From Anaerolineales bacterium (GTDB lineage Bacteria; Chloroflexota; Anaerolineae; Anaerolineales; Villigracilaceae): a stretch of 7,920 bases of DNA. Location of the stretch: positions 1 through 7,920 of the forward strand of contig JADGQD010000088.1 of assembly GCA_017882065.1 (NCBI GenBank), given 5' to 3'. Shown here piece by piece: positions 1-5,833 of this stretch; position 1 is the first letter of the stretch, and every line of letters begins with the position of its first letter. Below the pieces are notes generated by a model. It did no database searches. It had not been told where the DNA came from and worked only from the letters and a program-made list of their open reading frames with translations. The position numbers were made by a program, and so were the translations under genes.

Positions 1-2
1 TT

Positions 3-1208
3 TTACAATCCGGCGGCTTTCTTGAGCGCGGCGGCTTTGTCCGTGTTTTCCCAGGGGAACTGCACGTCGTCGCGGCCGAAGTGACCGTACGCGGCCGTCT
101 TGCGGTAGATGGGACGGCGCAGATCCAGGTCGCGGATGATGGCGCCGGGACGCAGGTCGAAGTGCTCAAGGATGAGTTTGCTGATCTTTTCGTCGGCAAT
201 TTTCCCGGTCCCGAAGGTTTCGACGTTGACCGAGAGCGGGTGTGCCACGCCAATGGCATAGGCCACCTGGATCTCGATCCGGTCGGCCAGACCCGCGGCG
301 ACCACGTTCTTGGCCGCCCAGCGGGCGGCGTAAGCCGCCGAGCGGTCCACCTTGGTAGGGTCCTTGCCGGAGAACGCGCCGCCTCCGTGACGACCCATGC
401 CGCCATAGGTGTCCACGATGATCTTGCGCCCGGTGACGCCGGCGTCGCCCATGGGGCCGCCGATGACAAAGCGCCCGGTGGGGTTGACGAAAATCTTCAT
501 GTTCTTGTCCACCATCTCGTCCGGCATGGTCGGCACAATGACGTGTTCCATGATACCTTCTACGATATCGGCGTGCGAGACCTCCGGGGAATGCTGGGTG
601 GACACGAGCAGGGTGTCAATGCGCTTCGGCTTGCCATAAGCGTATTCCACCGTGACCTGGGACTTACCATCCGGGCGCAGCCAGGGCAAGGTGCCTGCCT
701 TGCGGACCTCGGCCAGGCGGCGGGTCAGTTTGTGGGCCAGGTAGATGGGCATCGGCATCAGTTGCGCGGTCTCGTTGCAGGCATAGCCGAACATCATGCC
801 CTGGTCACCGGCGCCGATCAGGTCAATCTGGTCCTTGTCGCCGTCTTTGGCTTCCATGGATTTGCTGACGCCCATGTCAATATCCGGGCTCTGGCTGGAG
901 ATGGCCGAAAGCACGCCGCAGGTATTGCCGTCGAAGCCCTTTTCACTGCTGTCGTAACCGATTTCCTTGATGACTTTGCGGGCCAGGTCGTCGAAATTGA
1001 CAAAGGCGTGGGTGGTGATCTCGCCCAGCAGCATTACGAAGCCGGTCTTGGTGGCCACTTCGCAGGCCACGCGGCTCATTGGGTCCTGCTCGAAGCAGGC
1101 ATCCAGGACGGAATCGGCGATCTGGTCGCACAGTTTATCGGGATGGCCTTCGGTCACCGACTCGGAGGTGAACAGCAGTTTGGGGGAGGACATAAAAGTG
1201 GTGGTCAT
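3..1208 (-). CDS. metK: S-adenosylmethionine synthetase (methionine adenosyltransferase)
   Basis: Cytosolic enzyme that makes S-adenosylmethionine from methionine and ATP, releasing phosphate and diphosphate. The 401-residue product has the usual family length and all hallmark motifs: GHPDK at residues 21-25 (ATP binding, N-terminal domain), GAGDQG at 132-137 (family signature 1), a glycine-rich stretch around 245-261, and GGGAFSGKDPTKVDRS at about 275-290 (family signature 2). I chose the ATG at 1208 because AAAGGG lies a few bases upstream. A TTG at 1223 would add five residues but lies in the tail of the terminator hairpin, and an ATG at 1193 has no ribosome-binding site. The TAA stop is only two bases from the window edge, so any downstream terminator is out of view. 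The gene is controlled by the SAM-I riboswitch upstream. Identity is essentially certain from the motifs. Confidence 0.98.
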   Translation of the reverse strand: MTTTFMSSPKLLFTSESVTEGHPDKLCDQIADSVLDACFEQDPMSRVACEVATKTGFVMLLGEITTHAFVNFDDLARKVIKEIGYDSSEKGFDGNTCGVLSAISSQSPDIDMGVSKSMEAKDGDKDQIDLIGAGDQGMMFGYACNETAQLMPMPIYLAHKLTRRLAEVRKAGTLPWLRPDGKSQVTVEYAYGKPKRIDTLLVSTQHSPEVSHADIVEGIMEHVIVPTMPDEMVDKNMKIFVNPTGRFVIGGPMGDAGVTGRKIIVDTYGGMGRHGGGAFSGKDPTKVDRSAAYAARWAAKNVVAAGLADRIEIQVAYAIGVAHPLSVNVETFGTGKIADEKISKLILEHFDLRPGAIIRDLDLRRPIYRKTAAYGHFGRDDVQFPWENTDKAAALKKAAGL

Positions 1209-1221
1209 GGGTTTCCCTTTC

Positions 1222-1256
1222 AAAATGAAATTGCCCCTTCAAGCGAAAGGGCAATT
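1222..1256 (-). terminator. Riboswitch-controlled intrinsic terminator before metK
   Basis: On the minus strand, 1256-1229 folds into a 12-bp stem (one G-U pair) closed by a GCTT tetraloop. It is followed by TTTCATTTTG, a moderately U-rich tail that ends just before the metK ribosome-binding site. The 5' arm (TGCCCTTT, 1253-1246) can instead pair over 8 bp with AGAGGGCA (1280-1273), whose first four bases are the end of the 3' strand of aptamer helix P1. This gives the usual SAM-I off-switch logic: SAM bound, P1 formed, terminator forms; SAM absent, antiterminator forms. The pairings are read from sequence; the switching is inferred from the known family. Confidence 0.85.
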
Positions 1257-1276
1257 GCGCGAGGCGCACGGCTGCC

Positions 1277-1425
<149 letters not shown>

Positions 1426-1453
1426 CCGTTGGGGGCTATTTAGTTGTGACGGG

Positions 1454-1482
1454 ATGATACCACAGGAGGCAGGAGGCGTCAA
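1454..1482 (-). promoter_or_regulatory. Sigma70-type promoter of the metK leader
   Basis: On the minus strand, TTGACG (1482-1477) and TATCAT (1459-1454) are separated by exactly 17 nt, matching five of six bases of each consensus hexamer. A run of eight A residues lies just upstream of the -35 (plus-strand T run at 1486-1493) and resembles an UP element. Initiation would fall near 1447, about 25 nt before the riboswitch P1 helix, as expected for a riboswitch-led transcript. Confidence 0.8.
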
Positions 1483-1764
1483 ATATTTTTTTTGGGGTTC
1501 GGTTCAGATGCACTTACCATAGTAGCCACATGCAATAGATTCGAAACAAGTGCCATTCGGTCTAGTGCAGTCAACAAAAACAGGGGAAGGATTAATAGCA
1601 GCGAGATATAACCCAGAACCCAACGCCTTCAACAATACGATATCGTTCCAGAGTGGATGAGGCCTTCGGTCACCGGGGTGTTGGGGTCTAGCCCCCTTCG
1701 GGAGCACCTTTCACCCTTCCCCCTTCGGGGACCTTCGGCGGGTACTGCGCGGGTATGATATCCC
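1483..1764. other. Intergenic stretch with CCTTCGG repeats; no confident gene
   Basis: The part from about 1490 to 1650 is visibly less GC-rich than its neighbours. The only ORF of note is on the minus strand (1707-1504, GTG start, 67 codons), whose C-terminal part contains four cysteines (DCTRPNGTC and ACGYYGKC). I recognise no family and see no ribosome-binding site, so it is not called a gene. CCTTCGG occurs four times between 1663 and 1738, and an 11-nt CCCCCTTCGGG unit occurs at 1692 and again at 1719. A short palindrome TCCCCTAAGGGGA (1761-1773) covers the stop codon of the nuclease-like gene but has no T tract, so it is not a convincing terminator. Confidence 0.45.
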
Positions 1765-2820
1765 CTAAGGGGACGTTGTGCTTCGCGAAGACCCCGACAC
1801 GGCGAGGCTCCTTTTTTCCATCTCCCAGGTTTTTACTTTTTCCAGCAGCGGCGCCAGCGGATTCAACTCCGCCATCGGGACGAGCAGATTTTTCACGCGG
1901 GTACGATCGTATTGCATGGTGCGCATCCCGGCGTTCAGCACTTTCGCCTTGCGGCGGTACTCCTCGTGGGTGAGCCAGCCGGTGAGCAAAATGTCCATCC
2001 CGTAGACCCAAATATTGCCCCACTCGTGGGCCGGGATGATAGTCGCTTCGCCGCGGGAAGGGCTGTGCAGGCCGATGCGGGCCTCGGGCCTGCGCGCGGC
2101 GTGGATGTAGGCCAGGCTGGTGAAACTCTGCTCCACAGGCACGCGTTTTTTAGGTGGGAGTTCCAGCGTGGCAGTGACGAATTCCCGCTCAGCGTCCTGT
2201 CCGCCGATCTCTACGGTGATTGGAGACTCGCATTCGCTTTTGAGAGCCAGCTTTTCGAGAGGCAGCCAGTTGGCCGGACGCGCCCACCCCTCGGGCAGCG
2301 GGTGGACGAGCCAGGTTGGTTGACCGGCAGCCATGGCTTTATCCACATCTTCCCGGGCAGCAGCCACCACCCCCAACAAAAAAGCGAACAGGTACAGGTC
2401 ATCCGGTTTGTGGCCCTCGGCGGCGAACTGGTCAAGCGGGACGAGGGCGGGAGCCTGGAGCACGCGCGCCGGGTCCTGCCGGATTAGAGTGATTTGCTGG
2501 CGGCGGGTGATGAGGAAGCTCTTCAGGTCGCAGCGATGACCACCCAGCGAGACGTTGTACCGGTCCGCTTGGGTGAAGGGCGCCGCCTCCAGCACTTTAA
2601 ACGGGATGCCCTGCTCGGAAAGAATACGCCGGAAAGCCAGTTCGGCAGCCACCCCGCCAACGATGCGCCGCAGCCGGTCCACCGGGGAGGCGTCCATGCG
2701 GCCGTAGGTGCAGGCAAGAGAGCGGCAGGCATAGGCTATGCCGCCTTCGGTCAGGTCGGGGGTGTAGGGGAGGCGGAGCAGGTCGGTTGATGTAAGCATA
2801 TTTTGTCGGGACGGGGTCAC
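1765..2820 (-). CDS. Putative PD-(D/E)xK restriction endonuclease-like protein, partner of the adjacent methyltransferase
   Basis: I do not recognise a named family for this 351-residue protein, but its first third reads as a PD-(D/E)xK nuclease core. Glu60 sits in a helix (GGVAAELAFRRILSEQG, 55-71) of the type that opens this fold. Asp86 (in ADRYNV) and the Asp98-Leu99-Lys100 triad (GGHRCDLKSF) follow at the expected 12-residue spacing. The remaining ~250 residues have no motif I can name and could hold target recognition. The gene starts 7 bp after the methyltransferase stop, as in type II restriction-modification pairs. Two starts are possible: GTG at 2820, with AAGGA overlapping the methyltransferase stop codon, or ATG at 2799 without a visible ribosome-binding site (344 residues). 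An 8-bp hairpin covers the GTG start. The last ~17 residues are low-complexity. That it is a nuclease is inference from motif and context; a decayed or regulatory protein is possible. Confidence 0.65.
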   Translation of the reverse strand: MTPSRQNMLTSTDLLRLPYTPDLTEGGIAYACRSLACTYGRMDASPVDRLRRIVGGVAAELAFRRILSEQGIPFKVLEAAPFTQADRYNVSLGGHRCDLKSFLITRRQQITLIRQDPARVLQAPALVPLDQFAAEGHKPDDLYLFAFLLGVVAAAREDVDKAMAAGQPTWLVHPLPEGWARPANWLPLEKLALKSECESPITVEIGGQDAEREFVTATLELPPKKRVPVEQSFTSLAYIHAARRPEARIGLHSPSRGEATIIPAHEWGNIWVYGMDILLTGWLTHEEYRRKAKVLNAGMRTMQYDRTRVKNLLVPMAELNPLAPLLEKVKTWEMEKRSLAVSGSSRSTTSP

Positions 2821-2827
2821 CCCGTCC
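2809..2827 (-). promoter_or_regulatory. Strong hairpin at the methyltransferase/nuclease junction
   Basis: On the minus strand GGACGGGG (2827-2820), loop TGA (2819-2817) and CCCCGTCC (2816-2809) form a perfect 8-bp, mostly G-C stem. The candidate GTG start (2820-2818) straddles the top of the stem and the loop. The AAGGA ribosome-binding site (2829-2825) is partly buried. The methyltransferase TAA ends immediately before the stem. No T tract follows, so it is unlikely to be a terminator. A translational role is inference. Confidence 0.55.
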
Positions 2828-3634
2828 TTACTCGTTGCGGAACTGCAAACAATAGTGATGGAACGTATTACTCACCCAGGCGGACCCCAGTCCGTAGGGC
2901 GCGAGGCGCTGGTTATCCTGCAGCCAGAGTTTTTCGTCTTTGAGCGTATAGACTTTGCCGAGTTCGCGGCCCAGGTCCCAGGCCAGGGGGTAGATCTTGC
3001 CGCCTTTTTTTACGTTCTTGACGATGACGGTGAGATAGGCTTTCTCTTTTATTAGAGGCTTCAATCCGGCGTAGATGGCCACCAGTTTCGCCAGAAATTC
3101 CTCGTAATCGTGCAGGTTGCCGAGGTCGTTCGGGTCATCGGAATAAAAGACATCCTGATCCGATGAAGTGCGGCGCTTCTTCTGCGTCTCTGAGCCTTTG
3201 GCGTGCAGCATGTCCCAGTAAGGCGGGGAAGTCAAAACATAGTCGAGAGTTGGAAGTTTGTAGTCGTTAACGAGAAGAGCATCGCCAGTGATGACCTTTG
3301 ATGTCAGACCTTCGACGGATGCCCCCAGCGCGAGGCGTTCATCCGCAATGATTTTCCGGGCGATCCCGGCATATTTCGGGTTCAGCTCGATGCCGTAGGA
3401 GTGCCGTCCCGCCCGCAAGGCGGCGACGAGCGTCGAGCCGGTACCGGCCATCGGGTCCAGCACGGTTCCGCCGCGCTTGGTAAAGAATTCGATGAATTCC
3501 TGGGCCATCGTCTCCGGGAACTTGGCCGGATGGACCAGCACGCCTTTCTTGCGCGGCGGGGGATTGTGGATGAACCAGGATTTCTGGAACTTGAGCCAGG
3601 TCCTGGGGTTGAGGTCGTTGAGTTTATTTATCAT
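2828..3634 (-). CDS. DNA methyltransferase, N4-cytosine / N6-adenine type
   Basis: AdoMet-dependent amino-methyltransferase of the N6_N4_Mtase family acting on DNA bases. The 268-residue sequence shows motif X-like VHPAKFPE (34-41), motif I LDPMAGTGST (59-68) for AdoMet binding, motif II-like YGIELNPKY (80-88), and catalytic motif IV TSPPYW (135-140). It ends in SNTFHHYCLQFRNE, resembling the closing strand of this family. The Ser-Pro-Pro-Tyr form of motif IV is the one often seen in N4-cytosine enzymes, but N6-adenine cannot be excluded. The motif order X-I-IV differs from the beta class, where IV precedes X and I. The ATG at 3634 is the most upstream start and keeps motif X; no clear ribosome-binding site precedes it. 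The gene follows the lipoprotein gene by 29 bp and precedes the nuclease-like gene by 7 bp. The chemistry is secure; the target sequence is unknown. Confidence 0.92.
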   Translation of the reverse strand: MINKLNDLNPRTWLKFQKSWFIHNPPPRKKGVLVHPAKFPETMAQEFIEFFTKRGGTVLDPMAGTGSTLVAALRAGRHSYGIELNPKYAGIARKIIADERLALGASVEGLTSKVITGDALLVNDYKLPTLDYVLTSPPYWDMLHAKGSETQKKRRTSSDQDVFYSDDPNDLGNLHDYEEFLAKLVAIYAGLKPLIKEKAYLTVIVKNVKKGGKIYPLAWDLGRELGKVYTLKDEKLWLQDNQRLAPYGLGSAWVSNTFHHYCLQFRNE

Positions 3635-3663
3635 AAGGTAAATGGGAAGCAGGTAATCAGGAA

Positions 3664-4476
3664 TCAGGGGATAGGGGTGCGAGAGGAAGTGGGCGATGGA
3701 GTAGGCGAAGTATAATATACCGAATAAACGGCCAGGTCTGAAAAGGAGGCGGTGATGGGCGTCGCGCCGCTGGCATAGGTGAAAAAGCCGAGTGTGCCTT
3801 CGTGCAGGACGGGGTCACGGGCGGTAAACTGGTAGTGGTCGTTCAGGAAGAAGCGCATCTCGCTGCCCATCGTCCAGACGCCGAGTGTGACCTCGGCAGG
3901 GGCCGCGCTGGGCGCGTCGCCGCTGGACTGCCAATCGAGCAGGGGCGAGTTGGACCCAGAAAGGCTGCGTTCAAGGCGCGCCTGACCGTTGCAACGGACT
4001 GTGAAGCGGTAATAGTTCTCGCCGGGAGCGGCGCGGAAGATCATCCCGAACTGGTCTTTGCCGCCGCACAGGCTGAGCGTTACGGTGGCTTCGGCATAGA
4101 AATCTCCCAGCGTCGGCTGGCTGCGCAGGCTGGTGATGGAAACCGGTCCCGGCCCGGAGATGGATAGGGTCAGCCGGTTGCGGTCCATTATTGCCCTGGC
4201 CGAGGAGGCCACGGACGTACTCCACAAGTCAGGCTGGTCGAAGGAATCGGTGAAAAGCAGCTCCCCGAGACCCGGGCGTTGTTCCGGGGTAGACAGGATG
4301 GTGCGGGTCGGGAAGATTTTCGGCGTATTGGTAGGCGGGAACCAGACAATGGTGGATGTGGGCGTTTCGGTCGCGGAGACGGGCGTGGGGGTCAGGGGGG
4401 GCGCGGGGAACAGGCCGCTGCAGGCGGTCAGGAAAACGAGCAGGAGTATGCCCCGGCAAATAATCGTGAGTTTCAT
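3664..4476 (-). CDS. Lipoprotein with Thr/Pro-rich linker and lectin-like beta-sandwich domain
   Basis: Predicted exported lipoprotein of 270 residues. A Lys/Arg-bearing start and hydrophobic segment (residues 9-18) lead to the lipobox LTAC, with Cys19 as the lipidation site. Residues 23-66 are a Thr/Pro-rich spacer holding the domain off the membrane. Residues 72-253 are rich in beta strands (LLFTDSFD, DFYAEATVTLSLCGG, FGMIFRAAPGENYYRFTV, MRFFLNDHYQF, LGFFTYASG, SFSDLAVYSV). This pattern resembles the concanavalin A/LamG-like or DUF1080 (3-keto-disaccharide hydrolase) fold, so carbohydrate binding is plausible but not shown. Cys137 and Cys162 might form a disulfide. A second Thr/Ser/Pro tail (257-270) ends the protein. 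The start is the ATG at 4476; no good ribosome-binding site is visible. It is the first gene of the minus-strand cluster, but nothing in it points to a role in restriction-modification. Confidence 0.82.
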   Translation of the reverse strand: MKLTIICRGILLLVFLTACSGLFPAPPLTPTPVSATETPTSTIVWFPPTNTPKIFPTRTILSTPEQRPGLGELLFTDSFDQPDLWSTSVASSARAIMDRNRLTLSISGPGPVSITSLRSQPTLGDFYAEATVTLSLCGGKDQFGMIFRAAPGENYYRFTVRCNGQARLERSLSGSNSPLLDWQSSGDAPSAAPAEVTLGVWTMGSEMRFFLNDHYQFTARDPVLHEGTLGFFTYASGATPITASFSDLAVYSVYYTSPTPSPTSSRTPIP

Positions 4477-4554
4477 CGGTCAAAGATCGGAAGAATTTTT
4501 ACGCAAGCTGTTGTACAATCAATTGGTGATGCAACCACCTTTGTATTCTCATTC

Positions 4555-4647
4555 TACTGCTTTTTGCATAAATACGTGAACTTTGAACGATTAAAAAGAC
4601 AGGGACCTTCGGCAGCAATTTACTGCTTCTTGCATAAATTTCTGAAC
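4555..4647 (+). repeat. Pair of 27-nt imperfect direct repeats, period 66 bp
   Basis: Copy one is 4555-4581 and copy two is 4621-4647; 23 of 27 bases match. The shared parts are TACTGCTT, one variable base, TTGCATAAAT, three variable bases and TGAAC. A shorter related core, GCATAAAC then GGAAC, recurs at 4742-4755 close to the dehydrogenase start. The repeats are seen directly; their role (operators, or remnants of duplication) is unknown. Confidence 0.7.
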
Positions 4648-4695
4648 CGCAGCATCCAAAAAGTAAGGAATAAAAAATTAATTCGGGTTCGAATA

Positions 4696-4738
4696 TTTAC
4701 GCAGTACCCTGTGGGTTCACATCTTTGCGCAGTACCCT
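4696..4738 (+). repeat. Pair of 15-nt direct repeats, period 28 bp
   Basis: TTTACGCAGTACCCT (4696-4710) and TTTGCGCAGTACCCT (4724-4738) match at 14 of 15 bases. They flank the candidate -35 element and fill most of the promoter spacer of the downstream dehydrogenase gene, a position typical of repressor or activator sites. No regulator is identified. Confidence 0.65.
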
Positions 4739-4745
4739 TTAGCAT
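4716..4745 (+). promoter_or_regulatory. Candidate promoter of the dehydrogenase gene
   Basis: TTCACA (4716-4721, five of six to the -35 consensus) and TAGCAT (4740-4745, four of six to the -10 consensus) are 18 nt apart. Initiation would fall near 4752, just upstream of the AGAAGGAG ribosome-binding site at 4756-4763. The match is moderate, so this is a candidate only. Confidence 0.35.
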
Positions 4746-4769
4746 AAACTGGAACAGAAGGAGAAATCC

Positions 4770-5801
4770 ATGAGCGAAAAATCCGTCCTGGTGACCGGTG
4801 CGTGCGGTGAGATCGGCCAGGCGCTAGTCCAAAGCCTGACGAAGCGGGGTTTCCGCATCGTAACCGCCGACCTGGCGCCCCTGCCCGAGACGATCAAGTC
4901 ACTTTCGGCGGAGCACATTCAGGGGGACCTGGTCAACCGGATCAAGATTTTTTATGATTACGATTTCGACATCATCTTTCATCTGGCAGCCTCGCTCTCC
5001 TCGAAAGCGGAAGTGGCGACCGAGGAAGCCCATCGCATCAACGTGGAAGGGACGATGCAACTGCTGATGCTGGCAGCCTACAAGTCGGAAAAGCTCCAGA
5101 AGCCGGTCAAGTTCCTGTTCCCCAGTTCGATCGCCGCCTACGGCTTCCCGGACCGGGACACCAAGCAGGCTGCCGGGAACGTAAAAGAAGACGAGTGGAA
5201 CAACCCGCACACTATGTACGGCTGCAACAAACTCTATTGTGAAAAACTGGGTGTTTATTACAGCCGCTTCTACGGACAGCGCCACCTGGACCCGAACCCG
5301 CCCACAATGCTGGACTTCCGCGCCATCCGCTTCCCCGGGCTGGTCAGCGCCTTCACCGTCCCCAGCGGCGGGACGAGCGATTATGGACCCGAGATGCTGC
5401 ATTCAGCGGCAGCTGGCAAACCCTATGCCTGCTTCGTGGATGCCGGCACGCGCATCCCGTTTATGGCCATGCCGGATGCCATCAAGTCCCTGCTGATGCT
5501 GATGGATGCGCCCCGCAAAAGCCTGACCAGCCAAGTTTATAATATCGCGTCTTTCAGCCTGAATGCTGGTGAGTTCCGCCAGCGGGCGCTGGCCGCCTTT
5601 CCCAGCGCGCAGATCACCTTCGAGCCGAATCCACGCCGCCAGGGCATCGTCGATTCCTGGCCGGAGGACGTGGACGACTCGCTGGCTCGCAAAGACTGGG
5701 GCTGGAAGCCGGATTACGATGTGGATAAATTCTTCAACGAGTACTTCCTTCCGGAAATCAAAAAAAGATATCAGAAACCGAGCACCAGAACTATTGAATA
5801 A
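4770..5801 (+). CDS. Extended SDR NAD-dependent dehydrogenase, probably GalE-type L-threonine 3-dehydrogenase
   Basis: Soluble Rossmann-fold enzyme of 343 residues. The cofactor motif is GACGEIG (10-16), and Asp34 at the end of the second strand favours NAD over NADP. Catalytic residues are Ser119/Ser120 (FPSSIAAYG) and Tyr150-x3-Lys154 (MYGCNK). Residues 187-240 strongly resemble the substrate region of SDR-type threonine dehydrogenases: RFPGLVSA, PSGGTSDYGPEMLHSA, GKPYACF and RIPFMAMPDAI. Those enzymes oxidise L-threonine to 2-amino-3-oxobutanoate, the first step of threonine breakdown to glycine and acetyl-CoA. The usual partner, 2-amino-3-ketobutyrate CoA ligase, is not in the window. The start is secure: AGAAGGAG lies six bases before the ATG. 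The gene stands alone on the plus strand, preceded by repeats that may be operators. SDR membership is certain; the threonine assignment is likely, with a sugar epimerase as the alternative. Confidence 0.85.
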   Translation: MSEKSVLVTGACGEIGQALVQSLTKRGFRIVTADLAPLPETIKSLSAEHIQGDLVNRIKIFYDYDFDIIFHLAASLSSKAEVATEEAHRINVEGTMQLLMLAAYKSEKLQKPVKFLFPSSIAAYGFPDRDTKQAAGNVKEDEWNNPHTMYGCNKLYCEKLGVYYSRFYGQRHLDPNPPTMLDFRAIRFPGLVSAFTVPSGGTSDYGPEMLHSAAAGKPYACFVDAGTRIPFMAMPDAIKSLLMLMDAPRKSLTSQVYNIASFSLNAGEFRQRALAAFPSAQITFEPNPRRQGIVDSWPEDVDDSLARKDWGWKPDYDVDKFFNEYFLPEIKKRYQKPSTRTIE

Positions 5802-5833
5802 AAATCGAGACCGCCACGGCGGTCTCTTTCTTG
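5802..5833. terminator. Bidirectional intrinsic terminator between convergent genes
   Basis: GAGACCGC (5807-5814) pairs perfectly with GCGGTCTC (5819-5826) across a CACG loop. On the plus strand it is followed by TTTCTTGTT; on the minus strand the stem is followed by GATTTTTATT. Either strand can therefore terminate: the dehydrogenase gene from the left and purA from the right. The hairpin begins 6 nt after the dehydrogenase stop codon and ends 7 nt before the purA stop codon. Confidence 0.88.

Larger units (their letters stand above)
4477..4769. other. AT-rich divergent intergenic region with direct repeats
   Basis: This region separates the minus-strand lipoprotein cluster from the plus-strand dehydrogenase gene and is clearly more AT-rich than its neighbours. 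It holds two families of imperfect direct repeats and a candidate promoter, listed separately. A plus-strand reading frame runs through it from inside the lipoprotein gene, but it has no ribosome-binding site and no recognisable protein features. I found no convincing promoter for the minus-strand cluster, which must start here or within the genes. Confidence 0.6.

Noticed and set aside
1761..1773. TCCCCTAAGGGGA palindrome at the nuclease-like stop codon as a terminator
   Set aside because: The stem is only 5 bp and no T tract follows on the minus strand.
1688..2023. Minus-strand ORF in another frame over the end of the nuclease-like gene, ending in Pro-Glu-Gly repeats
   Set aside because: It overlaps the nuclease-like frame. 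Its PEGG-like ending comes from the repeated CCCCCTTCGGG units. A frameshift joining it to the nuclease gene cannot be shown.
1912..2487. Plus-strand 191-codon ORF opposite the nuclease-like gene
   Set aside because: It is a mirror frame with no recognisable domain, while the opposite strand has a coherent nuclease core and an operon context.
3805..3823. Second occurrence of GGACGGGGTCAC, matching part of the junction hairpin
   Set aside because: It lies within the lipoprotein gene, lacks the complementary arm and is probably coincidental.
4681..4694. GGTTCGAAT, resembling a tRNA T-loop
   Set aside because: The flanks do not form a T stem or an acceptor stem, and no anticodon arm lies upstream. 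It is a short inverted repeat only.
4279..4773. Plus-strand 164-codon ORF running from inside the lipoprotein gene across the intergenic repeats to the dehydrogenase start
   Set aside because: The first part is Gly/Arg-rich antisense of the lipoprotein linker; the rest is AT-rich repeat sequence. There is no ribosome-binding site or family match.
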